A stretch of 64,000 nucleotides of DNA from Streptomyces gobiensis (GCF_021216675.1 NZ_CP086120.1:5144501-5208500), one strand, 5' to 3'. Counted from the first letter of the stretch, positions 43,112 through 52,788 are shown. Made by a program: numbers and translations. Notes: generated by a model not told the origin, from the sequence alone.

Positions 43112-43762
43112 ATGCAGATCGCCATCGTGCTCTACGACGGTTTCACCGCGCTGGACGCCGTGGGCCCGTACGACACGCTCAGCCGGCTGCCCGGCGCCGA
43201 GACGGTCTTCGTCGCCGAGCGCACCGGACCAGTACGCAATGACAGCGGCACCCTGGCGCTGGTCGCCGACAGCACCCTGGAGGAAGTGACGCGCCCGGAT
43301 ATCGTGGTGGTGCCCGGCGGGCCGGAGGAGAACGTACGGCTGGCTCAGGAGCCGCTGGGGGAGTGGCTGCGCACGGTTGACGCGCACACCACGTGGACCA
43401 CCTCCGTCTGCACCGGCTCGCTGCTGCTCGCCGGAGCCGGACTGCTCAAGGGTCGCCGGGCCACCTCGCACTGGCTCACCCTGGAGCACCTTCCCGGCTA
43501 CGGGGCCGAACCGACCGGCGAGCGGGTCGTCTTCGACGGCAAGTACGTCACCGCGGCCGGGGTCTCCTCGGGTATCGATATGGGTCTGGCGCTGCTGGGC
43601 CGGATCGGCGGCGATGAGGCCGCGCAGACCGTCCAGCTGCTGATCGAGTACGACCCGCAGCCCCCGTATGACGCGGGTTCCCCGCAGAAGGCGCCAGCCG
43701 CCATCGTGGCGTGGATGCGGGAGCGGAGCCGTAACATGGCGCCCGGGGAGCGCTCAGCCTGA
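43112..43762 (+). CDS. DJ-1/PfpI-family protein
   Basis: 216 residues: MQIAIVLYDGFTALDAVGPY, VVVPGGPEENVRL and the nucleophile elbow SVCTGSLLLAGAGLLKGRRA with the active Cys near residue 98, then GVSSGIDMGLALL. The pattern fits the isonitrile-hydratase-like branch. Its stop overlaps the end of an enoyl-CoA hydratase remnant on the other strand. Confidence 0.9.
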   Translation: MQIAIVLYDGFTALDAVGPYDTLSRLPGAETVFVAERTGPVRNDSGTLALVADSTLEEVTRPDIVVVPGGPEENVRLAQEPLGEWLRTVDAHTTWTTSVCTGSLLLAGAGLLKGRRATSHWLTLEHLPGYGAEPTGERVVFDGKYVTAAGVSSGIDMGLALLGRIGGDEAAQTVQLLIEYDPQPPYDAGSPQKAPAAIVAWMRERSRNMAPGERSA

Positions 43763-43837
43763 CCAGGCGGAGTATGGCGCACGGCGCTTGAGAAAGGCGG
43801 CGAGGCTCTTCGGGGCCTCGCCGCTTTCCCGTGTCTG
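43754..43837 (-). pseudogene. 3'-end fragment of an enoyl-CoA hydratase gene
   Basis: Read on the minus strand, this encodes ESGEAPKSLAAFLKRRAPYS and ends in AWSG and a stop. The intact hydratase at 53950 ends ESGESAEGVAAFLERRPPRF, then TWSA. By eye, about 61 of 80 bases are identical over 43754-43833 and 53950-54029. Similarity stops abruptly further upstream. It appears to be the leftover or duplicated 3' end of that hydratase, 10 kb from the intact copy, marking the left edge of the inserted cluster. Confidence 0.72.
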
Positions 43838-44373
43838 CTCAGGGGATTTCCGGCTCACGGAATCCACAGCCATTTTCATGGCTTGATTTCATCGTCCGGT
43901 CAGGAAAGTGGATTCAGTTCCTCCACTATTGCGGCGACAGCGCGGCGCCTTGGCGCGCTTCGAGCTCTCGCAGAATTCACTGGTCAATGGATCTCTGCCG
44001 GCTCCCGAGGGTGGCCGAGATCACAGAACACCGGGCGGAGTTGCCGCCCGGACTCCCGTCGGGCCTGCCGGTGGTGACGTCTTCCCAGGTCCGCTGGGAG
44101 CGGTGGGCGGCCTTCCGGTGTGCTCCGCGGGTGTGTCCCGTACCCCGGCTGGAGTGTCAGGAGCAAAAGCTTGTTAAGCCTTGACAGATGTCGGCAAGAT
44201 TTCCCAGCCTGTTTCCCCGCGGGCCGGTTAGTGTCTGTGGCAGTTGTTCCGCAAGGATTCCTACCCCCACTCATTCTATCCAGAGTTCAACCAAGGCTCC
44301 GGGCTGGTCCGCTCGCGTCCGTGTGCCGTGCTGCCCCAGTGGCCCATAGGGCACGAGCTCATGGGAGGAAGCG
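43838..44373. promoter_or_regulatory. Leader region of the 44-54 kb cluster
   Basis: No gene is supported. A TTGACA box at 44181-44186, with CAGCCT 18 bases further on, is a possible sigma-70-like promoter about 165 bp ahead of the first gene. The first gene itself has a GGGAGGAAGCG ribosome site. The sequence is less GC-rich than its neighbours. Confidence 0.35.
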
Positions 44374-45600
44374 ATGAACGCAAGCGTTATCGGCCCGCTT
44401 GGCTCGCTCGCCGCGGAGTTAGACGAGCTGGATCCATGTGAACTCCGTGCCAGTCCCGGCCTGAAGAAGTGGCGGCAGATGACCGCCGGTGTGCTGCCCG
44501 CGTGGCTGGCCGAGATGGACTTCCCGGTGGCGGAGCCGGTGCGCGAAGGGCTGCGGCGGTACCTCGCCCATGGGGCCCTGGGCTATCCGTACTGGCCTGA
44601 CGGCAGTCCCCTTCGGGAGGCGTTCGCCCTGCGGATGGCCACCCGATACGGCTGGCACCCGGAGCCCGGCCACGTCAGGGAGTTCGCCACCGTCACCCAG
44701 GGCGTCCACCTCGCCCTGCACCTGGCCACCGAGCCTGGTGACGCGGTGGCGGTGCACACGCCGCTGTACGGCCCCTTCCGCGAGGGCCTCGCCCGGCTGA
44801 ACCGCCGGCTGGTCCCCATCCCCCTGCTCGACACCCCGGAGGGATGGTCCATCGACCCCGAGCGGCTGGCCCGGGATGTGGCGGCCACCGGGTGCCGGGC
44901 GCTGGTGCTGGTCAATCCGCACAATCCCACCGGGCGGGTGTTCACCCGCGCTGAACTCGCCCTGCTCGCCGAATTAGCCGAGCGCCACGATCTGCTGGTC
45001 ATCGCCGACGAGATCCATGCCGATCTGACCTACGCTCCGCACCGCCACATACCGTTCGCCTCGCTCAGCCCGGAGACCGAGGCACGAACCGTCACCCTTA
45101 CCTCGGCGACCAAGGCCTTCAACCTCGCCGGTATCCGCTGCGCGGTCGGCCACCTGGGGCCGGACCGGCTGCGCGCAGCGGTGGACGAACAGCCCGTTGA
45201 GCTGTACGGCGCCGCAAACGTACTCGGTGTCCAGGCCTCGGTGCTGGCATGGACCCAGGGCGACACCTGGCTCTCAGCCGTACGGGAACACCTGGACGCC
45301 AACCGCCGAAGGCTCGCCGAGTTTCTGGGGGACCGGCTGCCGCAGATCGGCCATCACCCGCCCGAAGGCTCCTATCTCGCCTGGCTGGACTGCCGTTCAC
45401 TGGGCTGGGGCGACGATCCGGCGGCCCGGTTCCGGGAGCGCGGCGGTATCGAGCTCAGCACCGGACCCGGTTTCAATCCAGGCGGAGACGGATTCGCGCG
45501 GTTCAACTTCGCCACCTCCAAGCGGCTGCTGGGCCAGCTCCTCGATCGCCTGGTACACAGCACCGCCCTCGATGCCCGGATCGGAGACCCCACATGTTGA
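44374..45600 (+). CDS. MalY/PatB-type PLP enzyme (C-S lyase/aminotransferase)
   Basis: 408 residues, fold-type I PLP enzyme. Motifs: AEMDFPVAEPV near the start, GALGYPYWPDGSPLREA, VNPHNPTGRVF, the strand VIADEIHADL, and the PLP lysine in LTSATKAFNLAGI. These are characteristic of cystathionine beta-lyase-type C-S lyases (MalY/PatB), which cleave cysteine conjugates to a thiol, pyruvate and ammonia. Two in-frame TTA codons (codons 16 and 201) imply bldA control. First gene of the cluster; its stop lies within the start of the amidohydrolase gene. Confidence 0.9.
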   Translation: MNASVIGPLGSLAAELDELDPCELRASPGLKKWRQMTAGVLPAWLAEMDFPVAEPVREGLRRYLAHGALGYPYWPDGSPLREAFALRMATRYGWHPEPGHVREFATVTQGVHLALHLATEPGDAVAVHTPLYGPFREGLARLNRRLVPIPLLDTPEGWSIDPERLARDVAATGCRALVLVNPHNPTGRVFTRAELALLAELAERHDLLVIADEIHADLTYAPHRHIPFASLSPETEARTVTLTSATKAFNLAGIRCAVGHLGPDRLRAAVDEQPVELYGAANVLGVQASVLAWTQGDTWLSAVREHLDANRRRLAEFLGDRLPQIGHHPPEGSYLAWLDCRSLGWGDDPAARFRERGGIELSTGPGFNPGGDGFARFNFATSKRLLGQLLDRLVHSTALDARIGDPTC

Positions 45601-46799
45601 TCACGGTCGGCCAGTTGCTTCACGGTCCCGTCGGCGAACGCACCACCGACGGCGCGGTGCTGGTCCAGGAGGGGAAGATCGCCGCGGTCGGCGCACGTGC
45701 CGCGGTGGCGGCCCAGGCGCCGCCGTCCGTGACCCGGCTTGACTTCCCCGGCGCGACGCTGCTGCCCGGCCTGATCGACGGCCATGTGCATCTGAGCCTG
45801 GACGCCGGACCCGAACCGGTCACCACACTGCTGGCCAGCGACGAGACCTCGCTGCTGGAGGCCATGGCCAAGCGGGCGGCACAGTTGCTGGACAGCGGCG
45901 TGACCACCGTCCGGGACCTGGGAGACCGGGCTGCCTCGGCCGTACAACTGCGCCGGTCCATCGCTGCGGGGCGGCTGCCGGGGCCGCGGATCCTCGCCGC
46001 GGTGGCCCCGCTGACTCCGCCGGGCGGCCACTGCTGGTTCTTCGGCGGCGAGGTCGAAGGCGAGCGTGAGATACGGGACATGGTCCAGCGCAATGCCGCC
46101 GCGGGGGCCGATGTGATCAAGGTGATGGCGAGCGGCGGGCACATCACCGAGGGCGGTGCGGCCATGTGGGAGTCCCAGTTCTCCACCGGACTGCTCGCCG
46201 CCACCGTGGCGGAGGCCCGCCAGTGCGGTCTGCCGGTCGCGGCCCACGCGCACAGTACGGAGTCCATAGCCGCCGCCACGGCCGCCGGGGTGAACACCAT
46301 CGAACACTGCCTGTGGCTGGACGGCGCCGACGGCGTGGACCGCCGCCCCGACGTGGCCAGGACCATGGCCGACCAGGGGATCTCGGTCTGCGGAACGCTG
46401 TGCGGCCACGACTGGCGTACCAAGCTGGAGAAGGAAGGGGAGGCCGCCACCCGGTCCTTCTACTCCCGGCTCAGCTGGCTCGACGAGCTCGGGGTCTCCC
46501 TGATCACCGGTACGGACGCGGGGATTCCGCAGGCGGCTTTCGATGACTACGTCAGCATGCTGGAGCTCTACGCCTGGCTTGGCTTCCCTGCTGAGCGCGT
46601 CATCGAACTCGCCACCGTCGGCTCGGCACGCGCGCTGGGCCTCTCCGGCGCTACGGGGCGGCTCCTGCCGGGGCTCGACGCCGACCTGGTGGTGGTCGAC
46701 GGCGACCCCCGTACCGACCTGGCGGCGCTGCGCACCGTACGGCTCGTCATGACCAGAGGCGAGCCGCGCACCGTACACGGCCCCAGAGAACGGGCCTGA
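45594..46799 (+). CDS. Amidohydrolase (imidazolonepropionase/prolidase-like)
   Basis: 401 residues from ATG 45594, which overlaps the previous stop by 7 bp. The metal-dependent amidohydrolase barrel shows LPGLIDGHVHLSLD (about 56-69), a VIKVMASGGHIT strand with the carbamylated-lysine position, VAAHAHSTES, NTIEHCLWLDG and TGTDAGIPQ. It probably hydrolyses an amide or dipeptide-like substrate, perhaps releasing the acid activated by the later ligase (inference). Confidence 0.9.
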   Translation: MLITVGQLLHGPVGERTTDGAVLVQEGKIAAVGARAAVAAQAPPSVTRLDFPGATLLPGLIDGHVHLSLDAGPEPVTTLLASDETSLLEAMAKRAAQLLDSGVTTVRDLGDRAASAVQLRRSIAAGRLPGPRILAAVAPLTPPGGHCWFFGGEVEGEREIRDMVQRNAAAGADVIKVMASGGHITEGGAAMWESQFSTGLLAATVAEARQCGLPVAAHAHSTESIAAATAAGVNTIEHCLWLDGADGVDRRPDVARTMADQGISVCGTLCGHDWRTKLEKEGEAATRSFYSRLSWLDELGVSLITGTDAGIPQAAFDDYVSMLELYAWLGFPAERVIELATVGSARALGLSGATGRLLPGLDADLVVVDGDPRTDLAALRTVRLVMTRGEPRTVHGPRERA

Positions 46800-46836
46800 A
46801 CGGCGGCGGACACCGAGAACCGACAACGGGGGAGCT

Positions 46837-48078
46837 GTGAAGAACAAGAGAGACCTCGGCCTGCTCACCGCCACTCACGGGGTCAACGACATGTACCAGG
46901 GCGCCATCCCCGCGATGCTGCCCTTCCTCCAGTCCGAACGCGGCTACAGCTACGCCCTGATCGCCGGGATCACCCTGGCCGCCACCGGACTCTCCAGCCT
47001 GGTTCAGCCGTTGGTGGGGCTGCTGGCCGACCGCCGCCCGATGGGCTGGCTGGTCACCGCGGGCATGGGCGCCGCGGGCCTCGGCGTTGGCCTGTCCGGG
47101 CTGGGCGACGCCTATCTGTGGACCTGGTTCGCTGTCGCCGTGTCCGGTCTGGGCCTGGCGGCCTACCATCCCGCGGCGGCCATGGCGGCGCGTGGCATCG
47201 GTGGCGGCGATACGCGGACGATGAGCGTGTTCGCCGTCGGCGGGAACATCGGCGTCGCCGTCGCCCCGCTGTATGTGGCCCTCGTCCTGGGCGCCACCGG
47301 GGTTTCCGGCACCTGGCTGCTCGCGCTGCCCGCCGTGGTGATGGGCGCGGGCCTGCTGCTGTCCCGGCACTCCTGGCACATCGCCGTCTCGGCGCCGGAC
47401 CGTTCCCGGCCGGAGGCAGCACCGCGGCCTCCCGAGCACTCGCAGCATCCCAAGCCTCCGCAGCCCCCGAAGCAGGAACGGCCGGATGACTGGCGGGCCT
47501 TCGGCACTCTGTCGGTGATCTCGGTGTTCTGGTCGATTCCCTTCGTCATCATGGGGGCGTTCGCGGCGCTGTATGTGATCAGCCGCTTCGAGGTCTCGGC
47601 GGCGACCGGGTCGGCAACGCTCACCGCGTTCACCGCGGGCGGCGTCGTCGGCACACTCGCCGGTGGCTGGAGCGCCGAGCGCTGGGGCCGTCTGACGGCC
47701 CTGCGGTACGGCTACCTGATCTCCGCGCTGGCGGTCACCGGCGTCGTCCTCATGCCGCATATCGCCGGGGTGCTGGTCTGCGTATTCATATACGGAACGG
47801 TGCTGTTCGTACCCTTCGCCGCGCAGGTCACCCTGGCGCAGGACTATCTGCCTCACCGCATCGGCACGGCGAGCGGCCTGACCCTGGGGGTGACCATGTC
47901 GGCGGGCGGCCTGCTCTCGCCGCTCTTCGGCCTGCTCGCCGACGGCTGGGGAGTGCGGCCCGTACTGGCCACCCTGATCGGCGTTCTCCTGGTGCCCGCG
48001 GCCCTCGCCTGGCGGCTTCCCGAGCCTCGCTCAACCCCCGCGCCCGCGCCGGCGGCACCCGCTGGTGCTGACCGGTAG
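46837..48078 (+). CDS. MFS transporter, fosmidomycin-resistance (Fsr)-like
   Basis: 413 residues with about 12 membrane helices. The start LTATHGVNDMYQGAIPAMLP is the Fsr-family signature, and LVGLLADRRPMGW is the loop 2-3 motif. A Pro/Glu-rich cytoplasmic linker (about 188-218) divides the two six-helix halves. It would move a small polar compound, probably outward. It sits 37 bp after the amidohydrolase gene. Confidence 0.9.
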   Translation: MKNKRDLGLLTATHGVNDMYQGAIPAMLPFLQSERGYSYALIAGITLAATGLSSLVQPLVGLLADRRPMGWLVTAGMGAAGLGVGLSGLGDAYLWTWFAVAVSGLGLAAYHPAAAMAARGIGGGDTRTMSVFAVGGNIGVAVAPLYVALVLGATGVSGTWLLALPAVVMGAGLLLSRHSWHIAVSAPDRSRPEAAPRPPEHSQHPKPPQPPKQERPDDWRAFGTLSVISVFWSIPFVIMGAFAALYVISRFEVSAATGSATLTAFTAGGVVGTLAGGWSAERWGRLTALRYGYLISALAVTGVVLMPHIAGVLVCVFIYGTVLFVPFAAQVTLAQDYLPHRIGTASGLTLGVTMSAGGLLSPLFGLLADGWGVRPVLATLIGVLLVPAALAWRLPEPRSTPAPAPAAPAGADR

Positions 48079-48109
48079 CACCTCACTACGACCACGCAAG
48101 GGAGAGACG

Positions 48110-48580
48110 ATGACGACCACGGTGCACGGTCTGTCCGGGCTGCCGGAGCTCGCGGGCAGCAGCCTGGGCCCGACCGAGTGGGTGCGGGTCGACCGGGACC
48201 GCGTGGCATCCTTCGCCCACGCCACCGACGGCCAGGTGAACGCCCACGATGGCGAAGGAGACGGCGAAGAGGGCGGCGGAGGGGCCCCGTTGGGCGGGCC
48301 CGTCGCGGATGGATTCCACACGCTGGGGCTCATCGGCACGCTGTTCGACCGGCTGCTGGAGTTCCAGGAGATCCGGATGAACGTGATCTACGGACTGAAC
48401 CGGGTCCGGCTGCCCAGCCCGCTGCCGGTCGGCGCACGGGTGCGGCTGCACGCCGAGATCGCCGAGGTGACGGAGGCCGGCGGCGGAGCCATGGAGATGG
48501 TCGTCAACGGCACCGTGGAGATCGAGGACGAGCCCAAACCGGCGTGTGTCGCGCAGGTGCTGTACCGGATCTACGACTGA
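48110..48580 (+). CDS. MaoC-like hydratase-fold protein
   Basis: 156 residues from ATG 48110 (GGGAGAG upstream). Hot-dog fold with VRVDRDRVASFAHATDGQ, an Asp/His pair in DGQVNAHD, then an acidic Glu/Gly-rich insert before GGPVADGFHTLGLI, and VIYGLNRVRLPSPLPVGARV. MaoC-type enzymes hydrate enoyl-CoA thioesters. The catalytic loop is altered by the insert, so activity or substrate may differ. Confidence 0.85.
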   Translation: MTTTVHGLSGLPELAGSSLGPTEWVRVDRDRVASFAHATDGQVNAHDGEGDGEEGGGGAPLGGPVADGFHTLGLIGTLFDRLLEFQEIRMNVIYGLNRVRLPSPLPVGARVRLHAEIAEVTEAGGGAMEMVVNGTVEIEDEPKPACVAQVLYRIYD

Positions 48581-48681
48581 CCCGCCCCTCCGGCAGGCGG
48601 TCCTGCGGCAGGCGGTCCTGCGGCCGGAGGGCCACCACAGACATCGAGTACCGATTCCACGACCGAAGGGAACGCTCAGCC

Positions 48682-49203
48682 ATGCCCGTCTACGCGCTTG
48701 GCCACCTGGAACCACAGATCCACCCCGACGCCTATGTGCACCCCGACGCGACGGTGATCGGCGATGTGCGCCTGGGCGCGTACGCGTCGGTCTGGCCGCA
48801 GGCAGTGCTGCGCGCTGACGACGGCCGGGTCGAGGTGGGAGCGCGTACGAACATCCAGGACGGCAGCGTCATCCATGCCGCGCCGGAAACACCCGCCGTC
48901 ATCGGCTCCGGAACGGTCGTGGGGCACTGCGTGCATATCGAGGGCGCGCGGGTCGGCGATGGCTGCCTCATCGCCTCCGGCTCGGTCGTGCTCAACTCCA
49001 CCGTGGTGGAGGACCGCGCCATGGTCGCAGCGGGCGCGGTCATCACCTTCGACGGGCGGGTGCCCACAGGACATATCGCGATGGGCGTACCGGCGAAGAA
49101 CCGGGAGAACACGATGTTCCCCATCGAGAGCGTGACGGAAATCGTCGAGGACTACGTCAAAGCCGCGCAACGGTTCCGGACCGGCCTGCGCAGGATGGCG
49201 TGA
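48682..49203 (+). CDS. Gamma-carbonic-anhydrase-type hexapeptide-repeat protein (PaaY/CaiE-like)
   Basis: 173 residues. Left-handed beta-helix hexapeptides run from IHPDAYVHPDATVIGDV through VGARTNIQDGSVIH, VVGHCVHIEGARVGDG and VVLNSTVVEDRAMVAAGAVI; His residues in VIH and GHCVH are the usual metal ligands. The C-terminal helix follows. Related proteins PaaY and CaiE accompany CoA-thioester pathways, PaaY as a thioesterase. Within this acyl-CoA cluster that role fits better than carbonic anhydrase (inference). Confidence 0.88.
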   Translation: MPVYALGHLEPQIHPDAYVHPDATVIGDVRLGAYASVWPQAVLRADDGRVEVGARTNIQDGSVIHAAPETPAVIGSGTVVGHCVHIEGARVGDGCLIASGSVVLNSTVVEDRAMVAAGAVITFDGRVPTGHIAMGVPAKNRENTMFPIESVTEIVEDYVKAAQRFRTGLRRMA

Positions 49204-49252
49204 CCCATGAATTCCACGGAAGCCTAAACCAGCCGGAAGCTGAGGGGGAGCG

Positions 49253-49891
49253 ATGTCGGACCTGCCAAGTCACCTGCCAAGTCACCATCCTTGCGTGAAA
49301 ATCATCCGCTGGCCGCTGGAGGAAGGCAAGCGGGAACGATGCCGGAAATCCGGGGAGCTGAGGCTGTTAGTCGTCGAGGGCGGCGTCGACGCACCGATAT
49401 GCGCGGACATCCGGGAGGACTGGATACGGGCGCCTTCCACGCGCGAGGACGTGCAGGCCCGTATCGCCATGCTGCAGGCCAGAAACCTGGGGTACTGCCT
49501 GCCGCAGGTCGACCCTGCCGGCATCGTACGCTGCGGCCCGCGCTCCGTGGCCGTCTCACCGACCGAGGCGGAACTGGTCAGGCTGCTGACCGTTCATTTC
49601 GGAGAGATGGTGCCGCGTGAATCCCTGAGAAAGCGACTGTGCGGGGGGAATCGCCGGGTGAGCCGGAACGCACTCGATCTGCACATCATGAGGATCCGTC
49701 GCCGAATCGCCCCGCTACGGCTTGAAATCCGGACGGCCTGGGGACGCGGCTACACGCTCACCACCGGCGAAAGCGAGGGCATCGAGCCGGTCCTGCCGGA
49801 CAGCGGACGCCGGAACAGAGGCGCCCTTCCGGGAATTCCACGGAGCGATGCCCGGGCACCGGGCAGGCCATGCGAGGAATCCAGCCGTTGA
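49253..49891 (+). CDS. Winged-helix (OmpR-type) regulator without receiver domain
   Basis: 212 residues. The C-terminal DNA-binding domain (about 95-165) shows VSPTEAELVRLL, GEMVPRESLRKRL and ALDLHIMRIRRRIAPLRLEI followed by TAWGRGYTL. The N-terminal 90 residues do not form a receiver domain and have no phosphorylatable Asp. A basic Pro/Arg tail follows. One in-frame TTA (codon 39) points to bldA control. It is probably the cluster-situated regulator. Confidence 0.85.
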   Translation: MSDLPSHLPSHHPCVKIIRWPLEEGKRERCRKSGELRLLVVEGGVDAPICADIREDWIRAPSTREDVQARIAMLQARNLGYCLPQVDPAGIVRCGPRSVAVSPTEAELVRLLTVHFGEMVPRESLRKRLCGGNRRVSRNALDLHIMRIRRRIAPLRLEIRTAWGRGYTLTTGESEGIEPVLPDSGRRNRGALPGIPRSDARAPGRPCEESSR

Positions 49892-49918
49892 GAACGGCCC
49901 GTCGCAACGGAGGCGCGG

Positions 49919-51550
49919 ATGCGTAACGAAGCACTGGAGAAAATGATCGTCGGGGACATGCTCAGTACGCGGGCACAGACTCACCGTAATGAGACGTTCC
50001 TGAAATTCCATGAAGGCGACCTCAGTTACGGTGAGGTCGACCAGATGACCAACCGGATGGCCCAGGGGCTCGCGGCGCTCGGTGTCGACCGAGGCGACCA
50101 TGTAGCGGTCATGCTCCCGAACTGCCCCGAACTCCTCTACACCATCTTCGCGCTGAGCAAGCTCGGCGCCGTGGCCGTGCCCGTGAACACGGCCCTGTGC
50201 GGCAACTTACTCCGCCGCACGCTGTCCGGCTCCAACTCCTCATTCCTCGTCGTGGACGCCCCGTACGCCGAGGAGTTGCCCGCGCTGACGCCTTGCCTGC
50301 CCGGACTGAAGCAGATCGTCGTGCGCACCCGGGACAGCGCGCGGTTGCCCTCCGGACACCTGGGCAAGCCGGCCGTCTCCCTGTCCAGCCTGCTGTCATA
50401 CGGCGCCGACGCCCCCCGTGCGGATGTGGCGTTCTGCGACCTGCAGGCGATCATGTACACCTCGGGGACGACGGGCCCGTCCAAGGGCGCCATGGTCTCC
50501 CACGCGCTGGCACTGACCTGCGCCCTGGACTCGCTGGACTTCCTGGACCGGTGGGGCAAGACGACCTACTGCCCGCTGCCCCTGTTCCATGCGGCGGGCC
50601 TGTGGGACGGAGTGCTGTCGGCGCTGCTGTCCGGCAGTCCCGTCGCCATCGCCGACCGGTTCCATGTGACCAGGTTCTGGGACGATGTGCGGCACTTCGG
50701 CGCCCAGGCCGCGCTGAGCGTGTTCTCGATGATCCCGATGCTGCTCAACCAGGAGCCGAGCGAGCGGGACAAGGACCATCCCCTGGAAGTCTTCTATATG
50801 GGCAAGTCGGTCCTCGATGAGCCGCTGTACGACAGGTTCGGTGTCCGCTCGGCGGAGACCTACACCAGCACCGAGGTCGGCATCGCCACCGGCAGCCCCT
50901 ACGGCGAGTGGAAGCTCGGCTCATGCGGGCAGGCACATGAAGAGCGCTTCGAAGTCAGTGTCGTCGATGAGCTTGACCGGCCGGTCGGTCCGGGAGAACC
51001 GGGAGAGCTGGTCGTACGGCCCCGGCAGCCGTACATCATCACGGGCGGCTACTACGGCGCGCCGGAAGCCACCGCCCACAGCTTCCGCAATATGTGGTTC
51101 CACACCGGCGACCGGGTGTGGCGTGACGCCGACGGCTACTTCTACTTCCTGGACCGGATGAAAGACGCCATCCGCAGACGTGGCGAGAACATTTCCGCCT
51201 TTGACCTGGAATGCGAGGTCAATCTGCACCCGGCGGTGCTGGAGTGCGCCGCGTTCGGTGTGCCGTCCGAGCTCGAGGAAGAGGACGTCAAACTGGCCGT
51301 TGTCGTACGCCCCGGGGCCACCCTGGACACCGCCGAACTGGCCGACTTCTGCGAAAAGCGGCTGCCCCGGCACATGGTCCCCCGGTACGTGGAGTTCCTG
51401 GACGAGCTGCCCCGCACGCCCACCGACAAGGTCGCCAAGCACCGGCTGCGGGCGGAGGGTGCCCACGGCATCACCTCCGGCTGCTGGGACCGGTACGCGC
51501 AGCGGGCCCGGCGCCCGGCTGCGGCCGTACCACAGGAGGGACGGGCGTGA
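49919..51550 (+). CDS. AMP-dependent acyl-CoA ligase (CaiC/FadD-like)
   Basis: 543 residues; ATG 49919 has GGAGGCG upstream. Adenylation motifs: IMYTSGTTGPSKGAM (A3), YTSTEVGIATG, WFHTGDRVWRDADGYFYFLD (A7), RRRGENISAFDLE and the C-terminal lysine in PRTPTDKVAKHRLR. It activates a carboxylic acid to its CoA ester. The overall pattern is closest to the crotonobetaine/carnitine-CoA ligase group. One TTA codon (codon 97). Its stop overlaps the next start (GTGA). Confidence 0.92.
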   Translation: MRNEALEKMIVGDMLSTRAQTHRNETFLKFHEGDLSYGEVDQMTNRMAQGLAALGVDRGDHVAVMLPNCPELLYTIFALSKLGAVAVPVNTALCGNLLRRTLSGSNSSFLVVDAPYAEELPALTPCLPGLKQIVVRTRDSARLPSGHLGKPAVSLSSLLSYGADAPRADVAFCDLQAIMYTSGTTGPSKGAMVSHALALTCALDSLDFLDRWGKTTYCPLPLFHAAGLWDGVLSALLSGSPVAIADRFHVTRFWDDVRHFGAQAALSVFSMIPMLLNQEPSERDKDHPLEVFYMGKSVLDEPLYDRFGVRSAETYTSTEVGIATGSPYGEWKLGSCGQAHEERFEVSVVDELDRPVGPGEPGELVVRPRQPYIITGGYYGAPEATAHSFRNMWFHTGDRVWRDADGYFYFLDRMKDAIRRRGENISAFDLECEVNLHPAVLECAAFGVPSELEEEDVKLAVVVRPGATLDTAELADFCEKRLPRHMVPRYVEFLDELPRTPTDKVAKHRLRAEGAHGITSGCWDRYAQRARRPAAAVPQEGRA

Positions 51551-52788
51551 ACTGGGAGGAGACCCCCGACGAGCGGGACTTCCGGCATGAGGTACGCGCC
51601 TTCGCCCGGGAGCGCTTCCCCGTCGGCTACGGGCCGGATCCGGAGGCCGAGCACAGCCTGGAGCCCGAGGATGTGTGGGGTTACGACTGGCCCGCCGACC
51701 GGCTGTCCAGGGATCCGGCACGCCGCGCGGGCGCCCGTGCCTGGGCGGCGGCGCTGGCCGAGCGGGGCTGGATCGCCCCGGGCTGGCCCGTCGAGTACGG
51801 CGGCGCGGGGCTGTCCGCGATGCGGGAGTTCATCCTGCGGGAGGAGATGATGCGGGCCGGTGTCCCCACGGTGAACGGCATTGGAGCGATGCTGCTCGGG
51901 CCGACGCTCCTGGAGTACGGCACCGAAGAGCAGCGCGCCGCACATCTGCCCGGCATCGCGCGTGGAGAGACCACCTGGGCCCAGGGCTTCTCCGAGCCCG
52001 GGGCCGGCTCCGACCTGGCGTCGCTGCGCACCAGGGCGGTGTGTGCGGGGCCCGGCTCCGGGTCGTACCTCGTCAACGGGCAGAAGGTGTGGACCTCTTC
52101 GGCGCAGTATGCCGACTGGCTGTTCGTCCTCGTGCGCACCGACCCCGAAGCGCCGAAGCACAAGGGGATCACCTTTCTGCTCATCGACGCGTCCAGCCCC
52201 GGTGTCGCCATCCGGCCGGTCCAGGACATGCGCGGCGCCACACCCTTCGCGGAGATCTTCTTCGACGATGTCAGCGTCCCGGTGGCCAACAGGGTCGGCG
52301 CGGAAAACCAGGGCTGGTACGTGGCCATGGCGGCACTGGGCTTCGAACGCGCGGGAATCGGGGCCACCGTCAAGTTCGAGCAGGTGCTGTCGCGGCTGGT
52401 CGGCTGTCTGCGCTCGGAAAAGGAACCGGGCTGTCCGGGCCGGGACACCGCGGTACTGCGGCACGAGATCGCCCAGCGCTATATCGAGCTGCGCACGCAG
52501 TACAACCTGGCACGCCACACCGCCTCCCAGCTCGAAGCCGTTGGCATACCCGGCCACGAGGCGTCGGTCAGCCAGCTGTTCGGCGCCGAACTGCACCAGC
52601 GGCTGGCGCGCACCGGCGCCAAGGCCTTCGGCCCGTACGCGCAGCTGTGGCAGCGCGACGGCGCACCCATGGAAGCCGCCTTCGCCCATATGCGCTTCGA
52701 CGCCGTCGCCGCCACGCTGCTCGGCGGCACCACGGAGATTCAGCGACGGGTCATCGCTACGCGCGGTCTCAAGCTGCCCAAATCCTGA
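51547..52788 (+). CDS. Acyl-CoA dehydrogenase (first of a pair)
   Basis: 413 residues from GTG 51547 (AGGAGGG upstream), coupled to the ligase. FAD/acyl-CoA motifs: GWPVEYGGAGLSAMREFIL, WAQGFSEPGAGSDLASLRT, NGQKVWTSSAQYADW, MRGATPFAEIFFDDVSVP and the C-terminal LGGTTEIQRRVIATRGLKLP. It would introduce an alpha,beta double bond into an acyl-CoA made by the ligase. The helical insert near 250-300 is longer than in short-chain enzymes. Confidence 0.92.
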   Translation: MNWEETPDERDFRHEVRAFARERFPVGYGPDPEAEHSLEPEDVWGYDWPADRLSRDPARRAGARAWAAALAERGWIAPGWPVEYGGAGLSAMREFILREEMMRAGVPTVNGIGAMLLGPTLLEYGTEEQRAAHLPGIARGETTWAQGFSEPGAGSDLASLRTRAVCAGPGSGSYLVNGQKVWTSSAQYADWLFVLVRTDPEAPKHKGITFLLIDASSPGVAIRPVQDMRGATPFAEIFFDDVSVPVANRVGAENQGWYVAMAALGFERAGIGATVKFEQVLSRLVGCLRSEKEPGCPGRDTAVLRHEIAQRYIELRTQYNLARHTASQLEAVGIPGHEASVSQLFGAELHQRLARTGAKAFGPYAQLWQRDGAPMEAAFAHMRFDAVAATLLGGTTEIQRRVIATRGLKLPKS

